Shown: positions 26,881 through 34,194 of the stretch, in pieces
How the letters are laid out: every line of letters starts with the position of its first letter
How positions within the stretch are numbered: the first letter of the stretch is position 1
Assembly (NCBI RefSeq): GCF_003347635.1
Contig: NZ_QDFY01000003.1
Span: 352,278 to 416,277 of the forward strand
From: Sphingosinicella terrae
GTDB taxonomy: Bacteria > Pseudomonadota > Alphaproteobacteria > Sphingomonadales > Sphingomonadaceae
DNA: 64,000 bases
Reading direction: 5' to 3'
Notes under the pieces: model-generated
Seen by the model: only the letters and a program-made list of their open reading frames with translations
Told to the model about the DNA's origin: nothing
The model's database searches: none
Position numbers and translations under genes: made by a program

Positions 26881-27701
26881 ATCTGGCCGAATCCCCGATC
26901 CGGTCGAAGAACGGCGCCCGTGACGGCGAAGCGCCTGCGCTGCGCGAGAAGATCGAGGCGCTCGGTCCCTGGTTCCACAACATCGACTTGGGCGGGATCT
27001 GGACGGCTCCGGATCACTTCCTCGGCGACTATCCGGGCGACAAGTTCCGTCGCTTCGCGCCGAACTTGCCCTCGGACCTGACCGGCAAGTCCGTGCTCGA
27101 CATCGGCTGCAATGCCGGTTTCTACTCGATCGAGATGAAGCGGCGAGGCGCCGCGCGCGTGCTCGGCATCGACTCGGACGATCGCTACCTCGCCCAGGCG
27201 CGGCTCTCGGCCGAGACGCTCGGTCATGAGGATATCGAGTTCCGGCGGCTGGACGTCTACGACGTCGGGGCCCTCGGCGAGCGCTTCGACGTCGTCATCT
27301 TCATGGGCGTCCTCTATCACCTGCGTCATCCGTTGCTCGCGCTGGATCTCATTCGCGAGCATGTCGCCGGGGACCTTCTCGTCTTCCAGTCGATGCAGCG
27401 CGGCTCCAAGCAACTGCTCGACGTCGCCGAGGATTACGATTTCAACGAAACCGAGCATTTCCTCGAGAGCGGCTATCCCAAGCTGCATTTCGTCGAGCGC
27501 CGCTATGCCGGCGACTGGACGAACTGGTGGGTGCCCAACCGCGCCTGCGCCGAGGCAATGCTTCGCGCCTCCGGCTTTTGCATCGAAACCCGTGCGGAGG
27601 ATGAGGTCTATATCTGCCGCCGGGCCGATCGTCCTTACGCCGATTGGGGAGACGCCGCCGTCTATCCGGCACGCGCCAAACGGGAAGGTGAACGCGCATG
27701 A
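26877..27701 (+). CDS. SAM-dependent methyltransferase (resembles TIGR04290 family)
   Basis: A 274-residue class I methyltransferase. The SAM-binding motif is VLDIGCNAGFYSIEMKRRGA, followed by GIDSDDRYLAQA and FDVVIFMGVLYHLRHPLLAL. Its N-terminus (LGPWFHNIDLGGIWTAPDHF) and centre (TNWWVPNRACAEAMLRASGF) resemble the CmoB-like group recorded as TIGR04290 family methyltransferases, which I recall occurring with glycosyltransferases and a beta-xylosidase-like protein. The likely acceptor is a glycan hydroxyl or carboxyl. It overlaps both neighbours by four bases. Confidence 0.82.
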   Translation: MNLAESPIRSKNGARDGEAPALREKIEALGPWFHNIDLGGIWTAPDHFLGDYPGDKFRRFAPNLPSDLTGKSVLDIGCNAGFYSIEMKRRGAARVLGIDSDDRYLAQARLSAETLGHEDIEFRRLDVYDVGALGERFDVVIFMGVLYHLRHPLLALDLIREHVAGDLLVFQSMQRGSKQLLDVAEDYDFNETEHFLESGYPKLHFVERRYAGDWTNWWVPNRACAEAMLRASGFCIETRAEDEVYICRRADRPYADWGDAAVYPARAKREGERA

Positions 27702-28612
27702 TCGAAGCCGCGATGATCTGGAACGAGCCCAACAACAAGTCGCATTGGGACCCTGAGCTCGATCCCGACTGGTCGATCTATGCGCGCACAGTGATCGAGA
27801 CGGGCAAGGCGATCGCGGCCGTGAATCCCGAGGTGAAGCGGGTGCTCGGCGGCATTTCGCCCATCGACCCCCATTTCATCCGTCGGCTCGACGGCCAGGG
27901 CGCGCTCGACCAGGTCGACGTGATCGCGGTTCATGGCTTTCCCCTCGACTGGAATCTGTGGCCGATCCACGAATGGCCGCAACGCATTGCCGAGATCGAG
28001 GCGGTCGCGCCGAACCACGAGATCTGGGCGACCGAGGTCGGCGTCGGCAGCTTCGGCGCGGAGGAGGTGCAGGTGTTCGGCGTCGATCGTACCGCCGAAT
28101 TGCTGCTCGACCGCGTGCCGCGCGTCTATTGGTACAGCCTGTTCGATCTTCCACGCGCGTGGGAAGCGACGACCCGCCACAGGGAGGCGGAAGGCTCGAG
28201 CTATTATCGCCATTTCTACATGGGGCTGATCCGCGAGGACGGCACGCCGAAGCTCGCGCTCGACCATTTCGCCCGGCACGCGCCGCGCATGGGTATCATG
28301 CAATGGTTCCACTTCGAGGATCATCGCCTCGAGCTTGCCGTCGACTGGCTGAAGCGGCTCGGCGTCAGGCGGCTGCGCACCGGGCTCAGCTGGTGGGACA
28401 GTTACCGCCCCGGCTGGGAAGACTGGTTCGACCGTCAGATGGCGGCGCTGGAGGATTTCGACGTCACCGTCACCTTCTGCTTCACGCCCGACCATGAGGG
28501 GATCGCGCCCCACCATACCAGCCCGCCGCGCGACCCCATGGTGTTCGCCGATTTCTGCGCCCGAATGATCGAGCGCTACGCCCCCGCCCGCCGGGAGAAG
28601 AAGGTCGCATGA
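27698..28612 (+). CDS. Beta-xylosidase-like TIM-barrel glycosidase, apparently circularly permuted
   Basis: A 304-residue protein with clan-A glycosidase motifs in unusual order. The acid/base motif MIWNEPNN comes at residues 6-13, normally the end of the fourth strand; a likely nucleophile Glu follows in IWATEVGVGSFGAEEV, normally strand seven. The last hundred residues (QWFHFEDHRLELAVDWLKRL, RLRTGLSWWDSYRPGWEDWF, VTFCFTPDHEGIAPHH, DPMVFADFCARMIERYAP) look like strands one to three, which usually precede the NEP motif. There is no signal peptide, so it works in the cytoplasm, perhaps as a transglycosylase or trimming enzyme on the glycan made by this cluster. It overlaps both neighbours by four bases. 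Confidence 0.72.
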   Translation: MIEAAMIWNEPNNKSHWDPELDPDWSIYARTVIETGKAIAAVNPEVKRVLGGISPIDPHFIRRLDGQGALDQVDVIAVHGFPLDWNLWPIHEWPQRIAEIEAVAPNHEIWATEVGVGSFGAEEVQVFGVDRTAELLLDRVPRVYWYSLFDLPRAWEATTRHREAEGSSYYRHFYMGLIREDGTPKLALDHFARHAPRMGIMQWFHFEDHRLELAVDWLKRLGVRRLRTGLSWWDSYRPGWEDWFDRQMAALEDFDVTVTFCFTPDHEGIAPHHTSPPRDPMVFADFCARMIERYAPARREKKVA

Positions 28613-29721
28613 GCCTGCACGATCCTACCAGTCGCAGCATCAACCTTGCCGTCGTCGGCGTCGGCAATTGCGCGAGTTCGCTCGTCCAGGGTATCGCCCA
28701 TTACCAGAATGGCGGCGCCAACGAACAGATCGGCCTCCTCCACTGGGACCTGGCCGGCTATCGACCGCGGGACATCCGCGTCGTCGCGGCCTGGGACGTC
28801 GATCGCCGCAAGGTAGGGCGCGACGTCGCGGACGCCATTTTCGCGCCGCCCAACTGCACCGCGGTCTTCTGCGACCATGTGCCGCCATCGGGATCCACGG
28901 TGCGGATGGGACCCGTGCTCGACGGCGTCTCCGAGCATATGGCGTCGGCGCCGACGGACCGCACCTTCCTCGTCGCCGACGCGCCCGAGCCGGACAGGGA
29001 CGAGGTCGTCCAGGTGCTGCGCGACACCGGCGCCGACGTCATGGTCAATTATCTGCCGGTCGGTTCGCAGCGGGCGACCGAATTCTATGCGGAATGCGCG
29101 CTCGAGGCGGGTGTCGCCTTCGTCAACAACATCCCGGTCTTCATCGCCAGCGACGAGACCTGGGCCCGCCGCTTCGCCGAGGCCGGCGTTCCGATCATCG
29201 GCGACGACATCAAGGCCCAGCTCGGCGCAACCATCGTCCACCGGGTGCTCACCGACCTGTTCCGCAAGCGCGGCGTCAAGCTCGACCGGACCTACCAGCT
29301 GAATACGGGCGGCAATACCGACTTCCTCAACATGCTGAACCGTGCGCGGCTGGAATCGAAGAAGATCTCCAAGACCGAGGCGGTGCAGTCGGTCGCCGAG
29401 CGCCGGCTCGAGGATGAGAATATCCATATCGGCCCTTCCGACTATGTCGCGTGGCAGAACGACAACAAGGTCTGCTTCCTCAGGATGGAAGGGCAGCTGT
29501 TCGGCGGCGTGCCGATGAACCTCGAGCTGCGGCTTTCGGTCGAGGACAGTCCGAACAGCGCTGGCGTCGCCATCGACCTCATCCGTTGTGCCAAGGTCGC
29601 GAAGGATCGGGGACTGGCCGGTCCTGTGCATCCGGCCGCGGCCTATTTCTGCAAGCATCCGCCGCGCCAGATCAGCGACGATCAAGCTTATGAGGCGCTG
29701 GAGGCCTTCATCCGGGGCTGA
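28609..29721 (+). CDS. ino1: Inositol-3-phosphate synthase
   Basis: A 370-residue enzyme that converts glucose 6-phosphate to inositol 3-phosphate using NAD. Its prokaryotic-type signatures are LAVVGVGNCASSLVQGI near residue 14, NYLPVGSQRATEFYAE, NNIPVFIAS, GDDIKAQLGATIVHR, QLNTGGNTDFLNM and SKKISKTEAVQSV. Bacterial Ino1 is used for inositol lipids, mycothiol-type thiols or compatible solutes. Here it closes the plus-strand glycan operon, so the product probably enters that pathway. Its 3' end overlaps the convergent MarR gene by 34 bases. Confidence 0.93.
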   Translation: MSLHDPTSRSINLAVVGVGNCASSLVQGIAHYQNGGANEQIGLLHWDLAGYRPRDIRVVAAWDVDRRKVGRDVADAIFAPPNCTAVFCDHVPPSGSTVRMGPVLDGVSEHMASAPTDRTFLVADAPEPDRDEVVQVLRDTGADVMVNYLPVGSQRATEFYAECALEAGVAFVNNIPVFIASDETWARRFAEAGVPIIGDDIKAQLGATIVHRVLTDLFRKRGVKLDRTYQLNTGGNTDFLNMLNRARLESKKISKTEAVQSVAERRLEDENIHIGPSDYVAWQNDNKVCFLRMEGQLFGGVPMNLELRLSVEDSPNSAGVAIDLIRCAKVAKDRGLAGPVHPAAAYFCKHPPRQISDDQAYEALEAFIRG

Positions 29722-30179
29722 CCGTGCGGGTGCAATCGGGTCGAAAGCGTCCGCAGGGCGGCGGGCGCCTCGGTCGGTGCGCCGAGCTCCCGGTCGAGCG
29801 CGTCATGGGCAATCCGCCACGCGGCACCGGCACGGGCGAGCACCGCGCAGCCGGCCTCCGTGAGGCGCGGCCGTTTCACCCGACCATCGGCCGGATCTGA
29901 ATCCACAAGGACAAGGCCGCGCCGCGCCAGCGGCTTGAGCGCCGCCGTGACCGTGGAGCGGTCCATCGCCAGCAGATCCGCCGCCTCGCTCACCGTCGGC
30001 GGCTGCGGCCCGCTCAGCGCCGTCAGCAGCGAGAATTGGCCGCTGGTGAGGTCGTGGGGCCGCAACGCTTCGTCGAAGCGGCGCGCCAGCGCCCGGGCGA
30101 CGCGTTGTGCGTGCAGGCACAGGCAGCGGTCGCGCACCTCGCTGGCGGAGGGCAAGGCGGAGGGAAGGGCTTTTGACAT
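29688..30179 (-). CDS. MarR family transcriptional regulator
   Basis: A 163-residue winged-helix repressor-type protein. The fold is visible in LTSGQFSLLTALSG, VSEAADLLAMDRSTVTAALK (recognition helix) and the wing LARRGLVLVDSDPADGRVKR. It is divergent from a DUF899 gene and a perfect palindrome lies between them, so it probably represses both genes and responds to a phenolic or oxidant signal. The tail after residue 140 is low complexity and runs into ino1 on the other strand. Confidence 0.88.
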   Translation of the reverse strand: MSKALPSALPSASEVRDRCLCLHAQRVARALARRFDEALRPHDLTSGQFSLLTALSGPQPPTVSEAADLLAMDRSTVTAALKPLARRGLVLVDSDPADGRVKRPRLTEAGCAVLARAGAAWRIAHDALDRELGAPTEAPAALRTLSTRLHPHGQPRMKASSAS

Positions 30180-30190
30180 CGCCTGATCAT

Positions 30191-30202
30191 GTTGATATCA
30201 AC
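30191..30202. promoter_or_regulatory. Probable MarR operator palindrome
   Basis: A perfect 12-base palindrome (gttgatatcaac) in the spacer between the marR-type gene and the DUF899 gene. MarR dimers bind palindromes of this kind, and the position just upstream of both starts would block transcription in both directions. Confidence 0.6.
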
Positions 30203-30231
30203 CTATCTTGTCAAATCGACGGGAGGGAATA

Positions 30232-30927
30232 TTGGCCGATCATCCTGGTCTGGTTCCGGCGGCCGAGCTGGCGGCGGGCAAAGGCAGTCGCTTCCCCAAC
30301 GAGAGCGCCGATTACCGCGAGGCGCGCAAACGGCTGCTTGCCGAGGAGATCGAGCTGCGCCGTCATATCGAGCGGGTCGCGGCCCAGCGCCGCCGACTGC
30401 CGCCGGGAGGCGAGGTCCTCCGCGACTATCGCTTCGTCGGTGAAGCGGGCCCGGTGACGCTGGCCGATCTGTTCGGTCGTCACGACAGCCTCATCATCTA
30501 CAATTACATGTTCGGCCCCCAGCGCGAGAAGCCCTGCCCGATGTGCACCTCGTTCATGGCTGCGCTCGAATCGAAGGTGCGCGACATTACCCAGCGCGTC
30601 GGTCTCGCCATGATCGCGCGCTCGCCGATCGATCGGCTGGTCGAGGCGAAGCAGGCTCGCGGCTGGACCGAGCTGCCGGTCTATTCCGACAGCGATGGCG
30701 ATTTCACCCGCGACTATGTCAGCGCCGCCGACGAGGACGTGCCGGGATACACCGTCTTCACCCGCCGCGACGGCACCATCCGCCATTTCTGGAGCGCCGA
30801 GATGGATATGTCCGACCCGGGTCAGGACCCGCGCGGCGCGCCCGATCTCGACCCGCTCTGGACTCTTCTGGACACCGTTCCCGAGGGACGCGGCAGCGAC
30901 TGGTATCCGAAGCTGAGTTACGACTGA
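30232..30927 (+). CDS. DUF899 family thioredoxin-like protein
   Basis: A 231-residue protein. The family pattern is seen in LPPGGEVLRDYRFVGEAGPV, LFGRHDSLIIYNYMFGP with the Cys pair PCPMCTSFM, and FTRDYVSAADEDVPGYTVF plus FWSAEM. DUF899 proteins have a thioredoxin-like fold; the CPMC pair could be redox-active, but no reaction is known. I use the TTG at 30232, six bases after GGGAGGG, rather than the TTG at 30208 that lies before that ribosome site. Expression is probably controlled by the divergent MarR protein. Confidence 0.83.
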   Translation: MADHPGLVPAAELAAGKGSRFPNESADYREARKRLLAEEIELRRHIERVAAQRRRLPPGGEVLRDYRFVGEAGPVTLADLFGRHDSLIIYNYMFGPQREKPCPMCTSFMAALESKVRDITQRVGLAMIARSPIDRLVEAKQARGWTELPVYSDSDGDFTRDYVSAADEDVPGYTVFTRRDGTIRHFWSAEMDMSDPGQDPRGAPDLDPLWTLLDTVPEGRGSDWYPKLSYD

Positions 30928-30930
30928 CGA

Positions 30931-30950
30931 GTTCGGCGTCAACGCCGAAC
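30931..30950 (+). terminator. Hairpin after the DUF899 gene
   Basis: An 8-base perfect stem (gttcggcg with cgccgaac) around a tcaa loop begins 4 bases after the stop codon. It has no following T-run, so intrinsic termination is only possible, not certain. It may also serve the convergent TonB receptor gene. Confidence 0.45.
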
Positions 30951-31041
30951 GAAGGAGCAGGATTCAACCCTGCGGGATCCTCCGGGTGCTCGACATATGC
31001 CGCAACTTTCGACGAGGCGCTTCGCGCCGCGGCCGACTTGA

Positions 31042-33462
31042 TCAGAAGAACTGCTTGCGGAAACTGATCCTCACCGACCGGCCGAGCGGGTCCAGATAGG
31101 CGCCGCGATAGGCGAGCGGCGTCTCGCCGAACGCGTCGCGGACCTCGGGGCGGCTGTCGAACAGGTTGTCGACGACGAGGCTGAGCCTCGATCCGCGCAG
31201 GAAGGGCACCGCCTCGACCAGCTTGCGCTGCTGGCCGAGATTGGCGAACAGGCGAAGATTGATCGTCGCCGCCGGCGAGAAATCGAGGTCGCCGCCGGCG
31301 ACGTTGCGCACGCTCGTCCCGCTCTGCCAGTTGGCGGTCAGCCGGGCGCCGATGCCGTTCACGGTCAGGCCGGCCTGGGCCTCGACTTCGTGCCGCGGAC
31401 GCCCGCCGCGATTGCCTGCGGCCGATCCGTTGAGGAAGTCGAGCGGCGGCAGGCCTTCGCGGATGATCACCCGGTCCTCGAAGCGGACGGTGTGATAGGC
31501 GGAGAGCTGAAGCCGGCCGCCGCGTCCGCCGCCCCGGCCGAAACCCCCACGGCCGAAGCCGCGCCCGCCGAATCCGCGGCCTTCGCCGCGCGGCCTTTCG
31601 CCCGCATTTCCCTCGGGCGTGCCGCCCTCGGCACCGTCCGTCTCGCTGCGCTGACGGCGGCGTTCGCCGCGCGGGGGCGGCTCGGGGCCGACGCGGCGGG
31701 AGTAGTTGACGCCCCAGCGCAGCTCCTCGCGATCGGACCGGAGGAAGTTGACCGGACGCGCGTCGATGCTCAGCAACCGCCCGTCCGCGTCGCGCACGAA
31801 CCGGTCGGGAAAGGCCGCCTCGATCTCGGGCGTCGCCGTCGGAAAGGAGGCGATCGGGTTGCGGATGCGACTATCCGTATAATTGGCGGTGAGCACGAGA
31901 TCCTCGTCCTCGATCGGGCGGATTCGCGCGCCGAGGCTGAAGACGCGCCTCTTGTCGGCGAGCAGGGCCGGATTGCCGCCGTCGATCCGGGTGATGTCGA
32001 CGGTCTCGCCGCGGACGAAATCGAGCACCCGCACGCCGCTTGTCGCGATCACCGGGTCGCCCAGTTGCTGCATGGACGGGGCGCCTTCCTCATGGGTGAC
32101 GCTGGCGCGCATGTTGATCGCGTCGATCGGAGTCCAGTTGAGGCCGTAACCGAGGGTGGTCAGCGTTCCGAAGTCGGAGAAATGCTCGACCCGGCCGTTC
32201 AGATTGGCCGAGAGATTGCCGATCGCCCCGAGAAAGCCCCGGCGCCGGCTGGCGATCGGAATGTCGACGGTCGCCTGGGCATGCATCCGCCCGCGCGACA
32301 GGTCGCGATCCTGGTAGGCGCCGCCGCGGATGGTCTCGCTGGCCAGGCCCTGGCGTTCCGCGCCGGCGGTCAGGCTGGTGCGCAGGTCGCCGGCCGGAAG
32401 GTCGAGCACGGGTCCCGCGAACAGCAATTCGGCATTGGCCGTCTCGGCCCGGGTCTCTGCCCGATCCCGCGCGGCAAAGGCGTCGAGTCGGCTGTCGGTC
32501 AGGGTGACGCTGCGGCTGCGGTCGTAGTTCGACGTCAGCGACCAGCGCCACTCGGAGAGGTCGCCGTTGAGCGTGAGGCCGAGATGGCCGTTCCAGCCGT
32601 CGCGCTCGCGGTCCAGCGGCCGGGCCAGGCCGAAGCCGGCATCCGGCGCGAGGCCGAGGCGGCTGTCATTCCCGTCAATCTCGAAACGGCCGTTGACCGT
32701 CCCGCTGACGGTCTGCGACAGCGCACGGCTGTAGGTGCCGGTGACGGCGGCCTGTTCCATGGCGGGGAGCAGGGTTCGGAACGGGTCGCCGAGGCCGCGC
32801 TCGATTTCCCTCAGGTCGTCGCTGCGGCGATATTCGGCGCCGACGCTCCAGCGGCCGTCGCGATTGATCCGAAGCAAGTTGGCCTCCGCGCCGAAGCTCG
32901 GCCGTCCGCCCTCGGTGGCGAAACCATATTGCGCTTCGGTCGTGATCGCCCGGAAGCGCCGCCGGAGCACGAAATTCACCACCCTCTGGTCGGCGCGATA
33001 GCCATATTGCAGCGCGGCTTCCTCGGGCAGGATGTCGACCCTGAGCAGTGCTTCGGGCGGGATGTCGCGAATCTCGGAGAAACTGGAGATGCGCCGGCCG
33101 TCCAGGAGGATGACCGGCCGTCCGCCGTCGCGCCCGCGGCCGCTCGCCGTCTGCGGCGCCAGCGCCTCGAGCAGCTCGTTGAGGCTGCCGGCGCCATAGG
33201 CGCGTATCTCGCGTGGATCGAGCTGCAGCTCGGGCTGGATGTCACCGGGTACGGCGCCTCGCTGCGGGCGCCTGACGCCGGTCACGACGATCGCCTCGCC
33301 TTCGAGTTCTTCCTCTTCCTCGATCATCGCTTCCTCGGCGGCCTCCTCCGGCCCGGCCTCCGGTGGGATCGGCGCAGGCGCCTCCTGGGCGAGAGCGGGT
33401 GTGAAAGCCGTTCCACAAAGGAGGGCGAGCAACAGGGATTTCGGCAATCCGATACGCGACAT
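31042..33462 (-). CDS. TonB-dependent receptor-like outer membrane protein with Gly/Arg-rich insertion
   Basis: An 806-residue outer membrane protein. It has a signal peptide ending TPALAQ, an acidic linker (MIEEEEELEG), a TonB-box-like EAIVVTGVRR, and a plug domain (GGRPVILLDGRRISSFSEIR, YGYRADQRVVNFVLRRRF). The barrel ends in the typical aromatic C-terminus RSVRISFRKQFF. Around DNA 31,504-31,690 the protein carries a basic, Gly/Arg-rich insertion with RGFGGRGFGRGG repeats before the strand LQLSAYHTVRF, likely an extracellular loop. It presumably imports a ligand using TonB energy; no partner lipoprotein or peptidase neighbour reveals which. ATG 33462 has an AGGAAG site. Confidence 0.85.
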   Translation of the reverse strand: MSRIGLPKSLLLALLCGTAFTPALAQEAPAPIPPEAGPEEAAEEAMIEEEEELEGEAIVVTGVRRPQRGAVPGDIQPELQLDPREIRAYGAGSLNELLEALAPQTASGRGRDGGRPVILLDGRRISSFSEIRDIPPEALLRVDILPEEAALQYGYRADQRVVNFVLRRRFRAITTEAQYGFATEGGRPSFGAEANLLRINRDGRWSVGAEYRRSDDLREIERGLGDPFRTLLPAMEQAAVTGTYSRALSQTVSGTVNGRFEIDGNDSRLGLAPDAGFGLARPLDRERDGWNGHLGLTLNGDLSEWRWSLTSNYDRSRSVTLTDSRLDAFAARDRAETRAETANAELLFAGPVLDLPAGDLRTSLTAGAERQGLASETIRGGAYQDRDLSRGRMHAQATVDIPIASRRRGFLGAIGNLSANLNGRVEHFSDFGTLTTLGYGLNWTPIDAINMRASVTHEEGAPSMQQLGDPVIATSGVRVLDFVRGETVDITRIDGGNPALLADKRRVFSLGARIRPIEDEDLVLTANYTDSRIRNPIASFPTATPEIEAAFPDRFVRDADGRLLSIDARPVNFLRSDREELRWGVNYSRRVGPEPPPRGERRRQRSETDGAEGGTPEGNAGERPRGEGRGFGGRGFGRGGFGRGGGRGGRLQLSAYHTVRFEDRVIIREGLPPLDFLNGSAAGNRGGRPRHEVEAQAGLTVNGIGARLTANWQSGTSVRNVAGGDLDFSPAATINLRLFANLGQQRKLVEAVPFLRGSRLSLVVDNLFDSRPEVRDAFGETPLAYRGAYLDPLGRSVRISFRKQFF

Positions 33463-33609
33463 GGTCTTCCTGCAGTTTCGTGTTCCGGGCGCGGCCCTAG
33501 CCAAGCCGCCCTAAACCCGGGATGTATCGGAATTGTCCCGGCGGGAGGGCGAATGTGCGTCAAAGTGTCTGCTTGGCGGGAACGCGATCGGGGGCGTCGC
33601 TCCAGGAGG

Positions 33610-34194
33610 TCAGGCCGCCTTCGCTTGCGCCGCTTCGACCGCCAGCCAGGTCCGCATCCGTTCGAATGTCGCGAGTGCGGATGCGATGACGCGCTCGTCG
33701 ATCTCCGGCGACGCGAACAGGTCGAGCTTCTCGGTGAAGACGCGCCACCTGGCGGCGCTGTCCCGGCCATAGCCGGCAAAATAGGCGCAGCCCCGATCCG
33801 CGGTGAAGCCGAGATGGCGTCGGACGGCTTTGGCGATGACGGCACCGCCCAGGGTCGAGCCTTCGACGACATAGGCTGCGCCCCAGGCGTCGGCGGCATG
33901 GCTCAACCGCATCAGCGGCGAACATCGCGCGAGCCCCGCAATCGCGCTCTCGTCCATCCCCAGCGTTCGCAGGTCAGCCTCGAGAAGAGCGGTCTTCCAG
34001 CGGCCGGCGAAGATCGGTTCGGCCGCGAGGAACCGGCGCGCTTGCGCCTCCCATTCGGCGTGAAAGCCATGGAACCGCTCGAGCAGGCGACGATAGGAGA
34101 CCGCCGAGCCGATCCGGCGCGGCAGATCGAGTTCGCGCTCGATACGGGCGTGCGCCGACGCCGTCTCGCGCTTGAGCCGGAGCGCGAGGCTCAC
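33610..34194 (-). CDS. bphO: Biliverdin-producing heme oxygenase
   Basis: A 194-residue bacterial heme oxygenase. The probable heme-ligand His is in RETASAHARIERELD (residue 15), and the distal helix region is visible as HAADAWGAAYVVEGSTLGGA. It opens heme to biliverdin, the chromophore of the bacteriophytochrome encoded immediately upstream. Its ATG overlaps the bphP stop by four bases, so both are made from one message; the order bphP-bphO is the reverse of many species. Confidence 0.9.
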   Translation of the reverse strand: MSLALRLKRETASAHARIERELDLPRRIGSAVSYRRLLERFHGFHAEWEAQARRFLAAEPIFAGRWKTALLEADLRTLGMDESAIAGLARCSPLMRLSHAADAWGAAYVVEGSTLGGAVIAKAVRRHLGFTADRGCAYFAGYGRDSAARWRVFTEKLDLFASPEIDERVIASALATFERMRTWLAVEAAQAKAA

